From the NCBI GenBank assembly GCA_016717005.1, contig JADJUF010000041.1:1-64000 (forward strand): a stretch of 64,000 bases of DNA. Direction: 5' to 3'. The position numbers and the translations under genes were made by a program. The DNA is from Myxococcales bacterium. Lineage in GTDB: Bacteria; Myxococcota_A; Polyangia; Haliangiales; Haliangiaceae. Position 1 is the first letter of the stretch, and every line of letters begins with the position of its first letter. This document shows, piece by piece, positions 1 through 9,306 of this stretch. The notes beneath the pieces are model-generated. The model made no database searches. It saw nothing but the letters and a program-made list of their open reading frames with translations, and had not been told where the DNA came from.

Positions 1-3000
1 ATGGCCGCGTCCACCTCACCGACGCGAACATGGGCGAGCGCCGTCGCCTCGGACGCGACGCTCGTCGCAACGAGGTCCTCGATCGCGGTCGCTGTGCGCC
101 CCGCACGGAGCGCTGCCGCCCCCTCGAGGGACGCAACACCCGGCACTCCGCGCGGCCACGACATGTAGACGATAAACGCCGCTTCCATCAGCGTGACGGC
201 CTGCGCGACGACCTTTTCCTTGAGCGTTGGCTTGGGATTCACTTTGGAGGTGACGACGTTGAACACCGCGTCGACATCGACCCCGGCGACGAGCCGTCCA
301 CGAAACACGCCGTGGTTGGAGAACGAGTTGGGCTTCTCTCCCTTGCGGGTCGGCCCGAGCTGCATCCACCCCATGTGGTCGTAGTCCCACGGGAACGCGC
401 GCGCGCGTCGCCAGAGCCCCTTGACATCGATGGGCGCACCGGTGCGGGCCGAGGTCTCGAGTTCCGCCAGGATGTCGCGGTAGACCTTGAATGTCTGCTC
501 GGCGACGTCACCGTGAAGCTCGACGTTCCGGCGTAGCGAGGTCGCGACATCCGCGTGGGCCGCGTCGAACACTGCGTGCATCGCCGCTTCTCGAAGGGCT
601 TCCGGAGTCTGCGGTGCTAGAGCGCTGAAAATCTCCTTGTCCGAGAACGGATTCGCGGCCGTGTGCACGCCGTCAGATTCGGCGGGGCGGCCCGCAGAGG
701 GGACGAACAGCGTCGATCCAGGGGTGGCCGAGTAGTCGTGCGGGTCCCGCAAGTTCGAGGGCGCCGAGTCTGTCTCCGTTGGCCCTGCGGCGGCCTGCCC
801 CATGTGGCGTGCTTGGGTGGCCAGGCCGAACATGCCGCTCGTCGCAGCCTCTGGCGCCGCTGATGACCTGGCCTTGCGCTCGTCTGCCTCGCGCCGATCC
901 GTCCCCTCCGGATCCACCATCCCGATCGGATCGCCGCCGACGAACGCGTACAGGTTCAACCCGTCCTTGGGCCCGATCGGATCGCACGACAGCCACCGGC
1001 CCAGCCACGGCGCGTAGTACCGCTGCGGGTACGCGTCCAGGCCGGTCGCGCGGTCGCGCTCCTTGCCGGCGTAGCGGACGTCGCGCCGCGCGACCTCGCG
1101 GACGTCGTCGCCGGCGATGAACGCGCTGCCGCCGTGGGGCAGGTACTCCTCGTACGAGATCAGCGCGCCGGCGGCGTCGAGCTCGAGCGCGGTCGAGCCC
1201 TGCGGCGTCGTCAGGTGGTACCGCACGCGGGCGGGGCCGATCGCGTCCACCTCCGCGGCCAGCGTGTCCACGACGTGCCGGTCGACGACCGCGACCCGGC
1301 GCTCGCCGTCGGCGACGTGCGTGGTCCAGCGCTCGAGCACCACCGTCGCGCCGCGCCGCACCCGCACGCGCTCCTGCCCACCGTCGCAGTACAGCACCTC
1401 GCGGGTCTCGACCACGGGCGTCTCCCCGCCGACCACCAGCCGCGTGGCGACCTTCCGCACCCGCACCCGGTCCGCGCCGTACGCGTAGCGCTCGCCGTCG
1501 TCGACGGGCCCGCCGGCGCGCTCGACGGTCACGGCCTCGGTCAGGCACCCGCGCCAGCTCCAGGCCATCCGGCGCAGGTGCGCCAGCGCGACCATGTTGC
1601 CCGCGGCGTCGAACATCGCCGCCGGGTCCACCACCGGCACTCCATTGACATCGAGCGCCGCCGTCGCGCGGTTCGAGCCGCTCGCGACCCAGTAGTCGGT
1701 CGACCAGCTCGCGGTCGCGCCGGCGTGCTGCATCCGCGTCAGGTTGCCCGACGGGTCGTACGTGAACAGCTGCGTGTAGCGCTCGAGCGCGGCGCCGTTG
1801 TCGAGCGACAGGTGCCGCGCGCCGCCGATGGTCCCGGCGGTGCCGGGGATGTAGTCGTGCGGCAAGAGCGCCTGGTGCACGCGCCCGGTCGCCTCGACCA
1901 GCCGCCCGTGCGCGTCGTACCGGAAGTCGCGCCGCGCGCTCACCGCCGCCGGCACCAGCGCCGCCGCGCCCTCCTGCGCCAGGTCGAGCGCCCGCGTCAC
2001 CCGCCCGTCGGCGTCGTAGGTGAACCGCAGGCCCTGCAGCGCCTGGCCCGCGCGCGTCGCGTCCTGCGCCACCAGCCGCCCGCTCGCCGGATCGTACGCC
2101 CACGTCTGGCCCACGCCGTTGCCCAGCGTCGCCGCCGCCACCCGCCCGTGCGCGTCGCGCGCCAGCCCGTCGACGATCGGCACGTCGACCAGCGCCCCGT
2201 CCGGCGTCGTCACCCGCACGCTCGCGAGCGCGCCGCCCGGATGGTACCCGTCGCGCCGCTCGGTCCCGTCGACCAGCCGCGTCCACACCCCGCGCCCCAG
2301 CGCGTCGGTCCGCGCCGCCGCCGTCAGCACCTCGGCCTCGAGCGCCACCGCCCCGCGCCAGTCGGGGGTGTCGTCGAGGTCGACGCGCAGCTGTCGCTCG
2401 GTGGTCCGCACGGCGCCCGCCGGATCATACGCCACCGTCCGCACCTCGCCCGCCCCGTCGCGCACCCGCACCGCCCGCCCCAGCCGGTTCCCCGCCCGCG
2501 CCGCCGCCAGGTCCGCGTCGGCATCGCCGTACGCGATGGTCTCGACCTGCGCGTCGAGCGCCGCGCCATCGCGCACGATCGTCGCCACCGGTCGGTCCGC
2601 CGCATCGAAGCTGCGCTCGATCTCAAACCCGCGCCCGTCCCAGGTCCACACCGGTCGATCGTACGCGTCCGCCAGGGCCCACGTCGGCCCCGCGTCGACG
2701 CTGCTCTGCGCCAGCGGCCGTCCCCGCAGGTCCCGCGCGTACGTGAACGCCTCGAGGCCCCGCGGATCCACCTGCGCCACCACCTGCCCGCTCGCGTCGG
2801 TCACCGTCCGCTCGACGCGCGTCGCCGCGCTCGCGTCGCCCACCGCCACCACCGCGCACGCCGTCCCCCGCGCGTCGACGTGCGTCACCGTCGGCGTCCC
2901 CGCGTGCGCCGCCGCGTGCTCGTAGGCCACGCGCTCCGCGTCGTCCACCGGCCGGCCCTCGCGCACCAGCCGGTACGTCGAGTCCAGCACGTTGTCCCCC

Positions 3001-6000
3001 GCGCTCGCCGCCACCGTCGCCCACGCCCCCGGCGTCGTCGTCGCGTACGTCCCGTTCGGCAGGTCGACCCGCACCGCCCGCCCCACCGCGTCGTAGCTCG
3101 TCACCGTCGCCACCCCGAACCGCTCGAGCACCGCGTCGCTCTCGTACGCCGCGCTCGCCGAGAAGTACGGCTCGTACACCCGCCCCGGCTGGCCCTTCGC
3201 GTCGTAGACCACGTGCCCCGACACTCGCCACCGCGTCGCCGCCGCCGCCAGCACCGGCTGCCCGCCCCCGTCGACGATCACCTGCCCGCCCGCGTCCCGC
3301 GAGATCGCCGGCCCCGCCTCGACCCGCACCTTCTCCTGCAGCACCCGCCCGAACCCGTCGAGGTACCGCACCCGCACCTCCAGCGGCCCCGCCGCGTCGC
3401 CACCGCCCGCGCCGTCGTACACCAGCGCGCTCCGCGCCACCGTCACCTCCGCCACCGGCGCCCCGTCCCGCACCCACGCTCGATCATCGACCCACGTCGC
3501 CGTCGCCGCCGCCCCCAGGAACCCCGCCGGATCCGCCAGCACCGACGCGGTCGTCGCGCCCACCGGCGGCTGCCACGCGCCCAGCGCGCCGCTGCCCCAC
3601 GGCTCGGTCCCGACGTGGCCCTCGGTGCCGCCCGCGCCCAGCCGCCCGAACCCATCGAACCGCGCGTGCGCGATCGTCCCGTTCGGATCCTCGGTCTGCG
3701 CCGGCGCCAGCACCCGGTAGTCGATCGTCATCGTCGTCGACAAGCCGAGCGCGTCGATGGTCTCGACCACCGCGAGCTGGTCGGCGTCGTAGACGACCTG
3801 CGCGCTCGCGCCGTCGCCGCGCACCGTGCGCGTGACCAGCCCGAACGGCCCGCTCACCTCCTGCACCGGCCCCGGCTGCCACCAGTGACCGTCGGCCAGC
3901 ACGTAGCCCAGCGCCGCCACGCCCGCGGCGTCGACGCGGGTGTCGAGCGTCGCCGCCAGCAGCCCAGGCGTCAGGCACGCCACCTCGGCGTGGTGCACCC
4001 GCGGCGCCGGCGCCACCGCCCCCAGCGGCGCCATCGCGGCGCGCGCGGCATCCCAGTAATAGGTGCGCTGCCACGCCAGGCGCCTCGCCGCCGGCGCGGT
4101 CGCCGCTGGATCCAGCGCCTGCTCGAACGGCGCCGGCGTCGCCAGCGCGGCGGTGACCGCCGCCGCGGTCAAGGCCTCGGGCGCGAGCTGCCCGGCGACC
4201 GGCGCCACGCCCACCAGCTCGCACTGCGTGGTCTCGACCTCGGCCCCGAGCAGGAACTGCGCGTCGGTGTCGACGTCGGCGCGGGTCGCGTCGGTGATCG
4301 TCACCCAGGTCCGGGTCTGCGCGACGTCGTCGACGGCGCCGCGCCGCGCGTACGCCACAGTTGCGGTGCGCGTCGGCGCGCCCCAGGCGTCGTGGGCCAG
4401 CACCAGCTCCTCGGTCACCCGCGGATCGCCGGCGGCGCCGTCGTAGGTCGCGACCCGCCGCGCCCGCGGCACCACGCCGAACACCGGCCGCTGCGCCCCG
4501 CGCCGCGGCTGCGACAGCACCAGCTGGTAGCTGGCCTCCTCGACGTCGAACGGATCTGCCACCGGCGCCTCGGCGGCGTCGACCGCCCAGCGCTCGCGCC
4601 GCACCACCGAGCCCGCGAGCAGCCGCAGCGCCGCCGACGCGTCGGCCGGCAGGTGCGCGCCCGGTGCCTCGACATGCGGCGCCATCCGCGGCAGCAGCGG
4701 ATCGCCGGTGTACGGCTCGAACGGTCGGTGGTGGTTCCACATCGCCGTGCCCAGGTGGAACCAGGTGCGGGTCAAGAGCGGCGGCGCGAACGCCGGTCCG
4801 TCGGGCCCGGCGTCGCCGAGCACCTGCGGCACGTCGAGCGTCTCGACCCGGCCGAACCCGCGGAACGCCCCGCCGGCGCCGTCGAAGTACCCGTCGCGGT
4901 AGCGGTACCGCGTCGTCACCGAGGTCCCGCCGACCAGGTCGAGCTCGACCCGCGCGTCGACCACCGGCCGGTGCGACGGCAGCCGCGTCTCCCACGGCAC
5001 GCCCAGGGCGGCGTCGCGCAGGTAGTGCGTCGCCGAGTTGCCCCAGGTCAGCTCGGTGCGCCGACCGCAGCCGTCGTCGACCGCGATCAGCATCCCCGGC
5101 GGCGTCGCCGGCGTGAGCGGCAGGTACGACAGCGCCCGCGTGCGCGTCGGCGACAGCGCCGACCACAGCAGCGCCGGCCGCCCGTCGCCCGCCAGATCGG
5201 CGATCGCCGCGGTGCGCCCGTCGAACGCCGGCAGGTGCCCGACCTCGCGCCGCGTCCCCAGCCGCCGCCCGCCCAGGTTCGGGAAGTGCCACACCCGCCC
5301 GTCGTCGAGGTAGAGCACGTCGGCCGTGCCGCTGCCGTCCAGATCCACCAGCCGCACCCGCGCGCTGTCGAACGCCGCCGTCGTCGGCACCGCCGGCGCC
5401 CCGTCCATCACCACCCGATCGCCGAACCGCCCGTTGCCCAGCGCCGGCCAGTACTCGACCTGCCCCCGCCGCACCCGCACCAGGTCCTGCATGCCGTCGC
5501 CGGTCATGTCCGCGAAGAACAGATCGAGCTGCGGGTTGGGCCCGCACCCTGGCGCCGCCTCCGCCCCCGTCGGCAGCGGCACCACCACCGGCTCGCCGAA
5601 CTCGCGCTCGACCTCGTCGAGCGGCCCCGTCACCGACGGGAACCACACCAGCGCGTCGCCCCGCGCGATCACCGCGTCGCTGCGCCCGTCGCCGTTCAGA
5701 TCGACCCAGAACGTGCGCCCGACCGCGCCCTCGAGCTTGGGCCACGCCGCGAACGGCCGGAACCCCGCCCACCGCCGCTCCTCGCGCTCGAGCGCGAACG
5801 ACCCGGCCTGGCGCCCGGTCGTCACCGCCAGCTCGGTGTCGCCGTCGCGATCGACGTCGGCCAAGGCCACGCCGCGCTCGAAGTTCGGCTGCGCCGCCAC
5901 CGCCGCTGGCGCCGCGAACTGTCCGCCGCCCTGGTTGGCCTGGTACAGCCACCCGCGCTCGCCCTGGTAGAGGATGCCCGGCAGGCCCTCGCCGTACAGA

Positions 6001-7118
6001 TCGACCAGCTGCGTCCGCGCCGCGGTCAGGCCCGTCGTCGTCGTCGCCGGCAGGAACGTCTCGTCGAGCCCCGCGCCCGCGTACGCGAACACCAGCGGCG
6101 CGGTCTCGGCGCGCGCGCCGTCGACGAACCCGACCCGCGTCACCCCGATCAGCCGCGCGCCGGCCGGATCGTCGTCGTACGCCAGCTCGAGCGCCGACAC
6201 CGGCACCGGCGCCGCCCCCAGCGCCGGCAGGTCGTGGAAGCACACGAACCGCCGCACCCGCCGGTAGGTGCGCACGATGAACCCGTCCCGCGCCGACGAG
6301 AACGCGTCGGCGCGCGCCGGCCACGGCCGGTCCGGCGCGAACGTCGGCACCGCGTCACCATGATCGCCGTGATCGATCACGAGGTGCATCGCCCAGCGGC
6401 CCGCCGGCGGCGTGCCGGCGACGATCGCCTCGGTCAGCGCGACCGGCGTGACGTTGCCGTAGCGGATCGCCGTCAGGTAGCGCTGCGTGCGCACCGGCCG
6501 CCACGGCTCCCACGGCTGGGTGCGATCGACGCCGACCGTGTCCTCGGGCGCGTACTCGAGCCACAGCGCGTTGCCGTCAGCGTCGAGCTGCACCTCGGGC
6601 AGCCACGCCGCGACCCGCGCCGGGTCGGCGGCGTCGACGATGCGCGCCGCGGCCTGCGGGCGCGCGCCGTAGATCGTCAGCACGTCGGCCTCGTCGCGGC
6701 TGCGGTAGTGGACGTCCCCGGTGACGGCGTGGGCCCACCGCTCGACCCGGACCCGGGCGAAGCCCGACCGCGGTCGCAGCGTGGTCACCTGGTACGCGCC
6801 GTCGACCCGCCGGCGCGGCGCGCCCCCGGCGAGCCAGGGCACCAGCGCGACGCCGCCGAGCGCGACCCCGTCGGTCCCGTCCCAGCGCGGCAGGTGCTCG
6901 CTGGTGTCGACGGTGATCGGCGCGATCCCCGAAACGGTCCAGCCATGCCCCACGATCGAGGCCCCGCCACCACCGCCCGACAGCACCAAGCGCGGCGTCA
7001 GCGCCCGCGCCGGCGTCGTCGGCACCGGGACACGCACGGCCACGCCGCCGCTGTGCTCGTCGACGACCGCCTCGTACTCGACCTTCGCGACGCTCACCTT
7101 ACCCTCCGCGTTCGTCAT
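1..7118 (-). CDS. Fused Tc-toxin B/C (SpvB-TcdB-RHS) protein, 3' end outside the window
   Basis: This is one open frame of at least 2372 codons with no stop, so it runs off the left edge. Residues ~10-330 look like the SpvB N-terminal domain. They are followed by FG-GAP/VCBS-type blocks (FFADMTGDGMQDLV, LVDLDGSGTADVLYL) and the TcdB middle domains (AVDDGCGRRTELTWGNSATH; YRYRDGYFDGAGGAFRGFGR). Then come RHS/YD repeats, ending at the RHS core motif (GLNLYAFVGGDPIGMVDPEG) near residue 2060. At least 300 residues of variable C-terminal end follow. In known Tc toxins the B and C parts form a cocoon that encloses the C-terminal toxin and delivers it through a TcA pore; here B and C are one chain. 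The ATG at 7118 has no clear ribosome site. I do not recognise the C-terminal part. No TcA gene is visible in the window. Confidence 0.9.
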   Translation of the reverse strand, partial: MTNAEGKVSVAKVEYEAVVDEHSGGVAVRVPVPTTPARALTPRLVLSGGGGGASIVGHGWTVSGIAPITVDTSEHLPRWDGTDGVALGGVALVPWLAGGAPRRRVDGAYQVTTLRPRSGFARVRVERWAHAVTGDVHYRSRDEADVLTIYGARPQAAARIVDAADPARVAAWLPEVQLDADGNALWLEYAPEDTVGVDRTQPWEPWRPVRTQRYLTAIRYGNVTPVALTEAIVAGTPPAGRWAMHLVIDHGDHGDAVPTFAPDRPWPARADAFSSARDGFIVRTYRRVRRFVCFHDLPALGAAPVPVSALELAYDDDPAGARLIGVTRVGFVDGARAETAPLVFAYAGAGLDETFLPATTTTGLTAARTQLVDLYGEGLPGILYQGERGWLYQANQGGGQFAAPAAVAAQPNFERGVALADVDRDGDTELAVTTGRQAGSFALEREERRWAGFRPFAAWPKLEGAVGRTFWVDLNGDGRSDAVIARGDALVWFPSVTGPLDEVEREFGEPVVVPLPTGAEAAPGCGPNPQLDLFFADMTGDGMQDLVRVRRGQVEYWPALGNGRFGDRVVMDGAPAVPTTAAFDSARVRLVDLDGSGTADVLYLDDGRVWHFPNLGGRRLGTRREVGHLPAFDGRTAAIADLAGDGRPALLWSALSPTRTRALSYLPLTPATPPGMLIAVDDGCGRRTELTWGNSATHYLRDAALGVPWETRLPSHRPVVDARVELDLVGGTSVTTRYRYRDGYFDGAGGAFRGFGRVETLDVPQVLGDAGPDGPAFAPPLLTRTWFHLGTAMWNHHRPFEPYTGDPLLPRMAPHVEAPGAHLPADASAALRLLAGSVVRRERWAVDAAEAPVADPFDVEEASYQLVLSQPRRGAQRPVFGVVPRARRVATYDGAAGDPRVTEELVLAHDAWGAPTRTATVAYARRGAVDDVAQTRTWVTITDATRADVDTDAQFLLGAEVETTQCELVGVAPVAGQLAPEALTAAAVTAALATPAPFEQALDPAATAPAARRLAWQRTYYWDAARAAMAPLGAVAPAPRVHHAEVACLTPGLLAATLDTRVDAAGVAALGYVLADGHWWQPGPVQEVSGPFGLVTRTVRGDGASAQVVYDADQLAVVETIDALGLSTTMTIDYRVLAPAQTEDPNGTIAHARFDGFGRLGAGGTEGHVGTEPWGSGALGAWQPPVGATTASVLADPAGFLGAAATATWVDDRAWVRDGAPVAEVTVARSALVYDGAGGGDAAGPLEVRVRYLDGFGRVLQEKVRVEAGPAISRDAGGQVIVDGGGQPVLAAAATRWRVSGHVVYDAKGQPGRVYEPYFSASAAYESDAVLERFGVATVTSYDAVGRAVRVDLPNGTYATTTPGAWATVAASAGDNVLDSTYRLVREGRPVDDAERVAYEHAAAHAGTPTVTHVDARGTACAVVAVGDASAATRVERTVTDASGQVVAQVDPRGLEAFTYARDLRGRPLAQSSVDAGPTWALADAYDRPVWTWDGRGFEIERSFDAADRPVATIVRDGAALDAQVETIAYGDADADLAAARAGNRLGRAVRVRDGAGEVRTVAYDPAGAVRTTERQLRVDLDDTPDWRGAVALEAEVLTAAARTDALGRGVWTRLVDGTERRDGYHPGGALASVRVTTPDGALVDVPIVDGLARDAHGRVAAATLGNGVGQTWAYDPASGRLVAQDATRAGQALQGLRFTYDADGRVTRALDLAQEGAAALVPAAVSARRDFRYDAHGRLVEATGRVHQALLPHDYIPGTAGTIGGARHLSLDNGAALERYTQLFTYDPSGNLTRMQHAGATASWSTDYWVASGSNRATAALDVNGVPVVDPAAMFDAAGNMVALAHLRRMAWSWRGCLTEAVTVERAGGPVDDGERYAYGADRVRVRKVATRLVVGGETPVVETREVLYCDGGQERVRVRRGATVVLERWTTHVADGERRVAVVDRHVVDTLAAEVDAIGPARVRYHLTTPQGSTALELDAAGALISYEEYLPHGGSAFIAGDDVREVARRDVRYAGKERDRATGLDAYPQRYYAPWLGRWLSCDPIGPKDGLNLYAFVGGDPIGMVDPEGTDRREADERKARSSAAPEAATSGMFGLATQARHMGQAAAGPTETDSAPSNLRDPHDYSATPGSTLFVPSAGRPAESDGVHTAANPFSDKEIFSALAPQTPEALREAAMHAVFDAAHADVATSLRRNVELHGDVAEQTFKVYRDILAELETSARTGAPIDVKGLWRRARAFPWDYDHMGWMQLGPTRKGEKPNSFSNHGVFRGRLVAGVDVDAVFNVVTSKVNPKPTLKEKVVAQAVTLMEAAFIVYMSWPRGVPGVASLEGAAALRAGRTATAIEDLVATSVASEATALAHVRVGEVDAA

Positions 7119-7208
7119 GCTTTGACGTTACGCCAGCGGTGGAGCGCGAGCCAGGGCTTAGACGCTCATATCGTCACGATGATCGCAGACAGTGGTCCGA
7201 CAGAAGGA

Positions 7209-7871
7209 TCACCTCCGGACCAGCACCTCCGCCAGCGGCTTGCGGTGCAGGTCGGGCACCTGGGCCCCGGCGGCGGGGTAGCCGACCGGGATCACGACGA
7301 AGGCGCGCTCGTGGGCCGGGCGGCCGAGCACCTCGCGCAGGAAGCCCATCGGGCTGGGCGTGTGGGTCAGCGTGGCCAGGCCGGCGAGGTGCAGCGCCGA
7401 CAGCAGCATCCCGACCGCGATGCCGACCGACTCGTCGACGTAGTAGTGCTTGACCCGCGCGCCGTCGGCGTCGACGCCCCACGGCTGCGCGAACACGACG
7501 ATCAGCGCCGGCGCGTCGGTCAGGTGCGGCTTGTGCTCGTCGACGCCGAGCGGCGCCAGCGCGGTCCGCCACTCCTCCGACATGCGCCCGCCCCAGCTCT
7601 TGCGCTCCTCGACCTCGGCCGCCTCGCGGATCTGGCGCTTGGTCTCGGCGTCGGTGACGATCACGAACGTCCACGGCTGCTGGTGCGCGCCCGACGGTGC
7701 GCTGGCCGCGGCCCGGACCGCGTCGAGGAGCACCTCGTCGGGGATCGGCTCGGTCGAGAAGTCGCGCACGGTGCGACGCCGGACCATCGCGTCGGCGTAC
7801 GTGCGCGCGCGCGCGGTCATCTCGGTCGGGGGCAGGCGCTCGAAGACCAGGGGCACGGGCCGGTACGTCAT
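7209..7871 (-). CDS. Nitroreductase-fold flavoprotein, iodotyrosine deiodinase-like
   Basis: A 220-residue FMN nitroreductase-superfamily protein. RRRTVRDFS (31-39) and PSGAHQQPWTF (59-69) are the FMN-contact motifs. The central DAPALIVVFAQ and KHYYVDESVGIAVG blocks and the C-terminal VPDLHRKPL match iodotyrosine deiodinase (IYD) much better than general NfsB-type enzymes. IYD reductively removes iodine or bromine from halotyrosines, holding the substrate zwitterion with a Glu-Tyr-Lys triad. By my alignment Glu89 and Lys114 are kept, but the Tyr position is Trp93. The enzyme may therefore act on another aromatic substrate. The gene follows the Tc protein on the same strand with a 90-bp gap and is probably independent. 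The fold is sure; deiodinase activity is inference. Confidence 0.88.
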   Translation of the reverse strand: MTYRPVPLVFERLPPTEMTARARTYADAMVRRRTVRDFSTEPIPDEVLLDAVRAAASAPSGAHQQPWTFVIVTDAETKRQIREAAEVEERKSWGGRMSEEWRTALAPLGVDEHKPHLTDAPALIVVFAQPWGVDADGARVKHYYVDESVGIAVGMLLSALHLAGLATLTHTPSPMGFLREVLGRPAHERAFVVIPVGYPAAGAQVPDLHRKPLAEVLVRR

Positions 7872-7916
7872 CGCGGCGATGATGCCGCGATCGGACCGCG
7901 CCGTCGCGCGCGCGCG

Positions 7917-8657
7917 TCAGCCGCCGACCAGCAGACCGACCGTGATCACCCCGGTGACCTCGCGCGCGGCGTCGGGGCCGTCGCCGTCGGCGATCGTGAA
8001 TCGACCACCCAGCTCGAAGCCGGCGAGACGGGCGCCGCCGCCGGCCAGCTCGAAGCCGAGCCCGATCAGCGCGTCGTCGCGTCGGCTGGTGCCGGTCTTG
8101 CTCCAGCGGGTCGTGGCCTGGCCGAGGCCGCCCTCGAGGTAGAAGCCGACGCCCACGTCAGGCGTGCCCAGGCCGAGGCGGTACCGCGCGGCCACGCCGA
8201 GCCGCTGCCGCTGGCCACAGTCCGACACGACCGCGAGCGCGCCCGGCATCGCACGGTCGCTGGCGGCGTCGGTCAGCGTGTACTCACCCGCGAGCCGGAA
8301 GCTGCCGATCTGGCGACCGACCGCGGCGTGCAGGCCGGGGTCCCCGAGCTCGAGCGGCAGCACCATCGCCAGCGCAGCCTCCCAGTGCGGGCGCACCAGC
8401 GGCGTCGACGAGGTCAGCGCCGACGCGGCGCCGGCGCTCGCGCTGGTGTCGACCACGAACGGCAGCGGCGCGGCGTCGACCACGACCGGCAGCGGCGCGG
8501 CGTCGACCACGAACGACGGCGGCGGCGCCGCCGTGGCCTCGACCGTGACCGTGACGTCGATCGACGCCGCGACCTCGACCGCGCCGTCGGCGGCGGCGCC
8601 GCCCGCCGCGGCCGTGAGCGTGCTCATGATCACCAGGGCCCAGCCGCGCGTGCGCAT
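7917..8657 (-). CDS. Secreted protein, probable outer-membrane beta-barrel
   Basis: A 246-residue protein. The ATG at 8657 opens a signal peptide (MRTRGWALVIMSTLTAAAGG); a longer upstream reading gives only Arg/Gly-rich nonsense. Residues ~25-75 are a low-complexity Ala/Val/Pro linker with two near-identical VVDAAPLP repeats, also visible as a DNA repeat near 8461-8510. The remaining ~170 residues alternate polar and hydrophobic residues with Gly and aromatic turns (GVGFYLEGGLG, FELGGRFTIADGDG) and end in a hydrophobic GVITVGLLVGG, as in small outer-membrane barrels. I see no enzyme motif and cannot assign a function. It lies 45 bp upstream (same strand) of the nitroreductase, so the two may be co-transcribed. 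Confidence 0.75.
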   Translation of the reverse strand: MRTRGWALVIMSTLTAAAGGAAADGAVEVAASIDVTVTVEATAAPPPSFVVDAAPLPVVVDAAPLPFVVDTSASAGAASALTSSTPLVRPHWEAALAMVLPLELGDPGLHAAVGRQIGSFRLAGEYTLTDAASDRAMPGALAVVSDCGQRQRLGVAARYRLGLGTPDVGVGFYLEGGLGQATTRWSKTGTSRRDDALIGLGFELAGGGARLAGFELGGRFTIADGDGPDAAREVTGVITVGLLVGG

Positions 8658-8698
8658 GGGGCGTCGACGGGCGCCGCCGCGCCGATATTCACGCGGCG

Positions 8699-8860
8699 CT
8701 ACACCGGCGCCCAGCCGCGCGGCACGCGCTCGCTGGCGTCGTCGGCCGGAGAGCAGCTCTCGATCCGCAGCTCCTCGGCGGTCACATCGAGCGGCGCGCC
8801 GAGCGTCGTCACCATCGTGAAGAGGCGCAGCTCGATCGGGCCGCGGCGCAGGTGCGCCAG
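8699..8860 (-). pseudogene. C-terminal remnant of an XRE/MmyB-type regulator
   Basis: About 50 residues here (GPIELRLFTMVTTLGAPLDV, then TAEELRIESCSPADDASE) resemble the C-terminal end of the ligand-binding domain found in MmyB-like helix-turn-helix regulators, which typically read LFSxxxxFGTPxDVTLxELxIExFFPADxxT. Upstream in the same frame the sequence becomes Arg/Ala-rich without a helix-turn-helix, and no start with a ribosome site is apparent. I read it as a degraded tail. A short unrelated ORF cannot be excluded. Confidence 0.4.
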
Positions 8861-8969
8861 CGCGACCGGCGCGACCGGCGCCAGCCGTCGCCCAAGCCCG
8901 CGGCGGCCTGAGGCGCGCTTTTCGGTCGACCGCGCGCAACCGGCGGCCGCCGCGGTCGATAGCACCGGC

Positions 8970-9197
8970 ATGACGCCCTCGGACCCTGCGGATCCCATCG
9001 CCTACGATCACGCGGAGCGCCGACGCGCGGCCGTGACCAACCTGGTGCTCGGCGCGTTCCTGTGCGGCGTCGGCACGCTCGTCACGATCGTCACCTACGA
9101 CGGCGCCGCGGGCGGCGGCACGTACATCGTGGCCTGGGGGCCGATGGTGTTCGGCGCGATCCGATTCTTCAAGGGGCTGGTCGGGCTGGCCGGCTGA
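8970..9197 (+). CDS. Small two-helix membrane protein
   Basis: A 75-residue protein from the ATG at 8970. After a charged N-terminus (MTPSDPADPIAYDHAERRR) there are two hydrophobic segments, residues ~24-42 (LVLGAFLCGVGTLVTIVTY) and ~52-73, the latter containing GPMVFGAIRFFKG. This two-segment pattern with a Gly-rich hinge and a GPxxFGxxxFxxG second helix occurs in many short bacterial membrane proteins of unknown function. It is divergent from the neighbouring minus-strand genes and stands alone. Function unknown. Confidence 0.7.
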   Translation: MTPSDPADPIAYDHAERRRAAVTNLVLGAFLCGVGTLVTIVTYDGAAGGGTYIVAWGPMVFGAIRFFKGLVGLAG

Positions 9198-9300
9198 CTC
9201 AGCGCGACTCAGCGCGACTCAGCGCGACTCAGCGCGACGCGACGCGACGCGGCGCGACGCGGCGCGACTCAGCGCGACTGAGCGCAGCGCGGCGCACGCG
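9196..9300. repeat. Tandem GACTCAGCGC decamer array
   Basis: Four perfect head-to-tail copies of GACTCAGCGC occupy 9196-9235. They are followed by degraded GACGC/GGCGC units, another GACTCAGCGC at 9266-9275 and a variant GACTGAGCGC. The array begins inside the stop codon of the small membrane protein and ends just before the 3' end of rluF, filling the gap between these convergent genes. It looks like a slippage-generated microsatellite; no protein function is suggested. Confidence 0.8.
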
Positions 9301-9306
9301 CCTGGC

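Noticed and set aside
3484..6324. A minus-strand open frame of ~946 codons
   Set aside because: Out of frame with the Tc protein and composed of Arg/Ala/Gly runs; a shadow of high GC content.
1134..9197. A plus-strand open frame of ~2690 codons across the Tc gene and beyond
   Set aside because: Its translation is Arg/His/Pro/Ala-rich without domains, and it lies opposite the minus-strand Tc protein, which has clear SpvB, TcdB and RHS motifs. Only its last 75 codons (8970-9197) look real.
9196..9300. Possible origin iterons (GACTCAGCGC repeats)
   Set aside because: No dnaA, repA or AT-rich region nearby, and the repeats degrade into GC slippage sequence between convergent genes.
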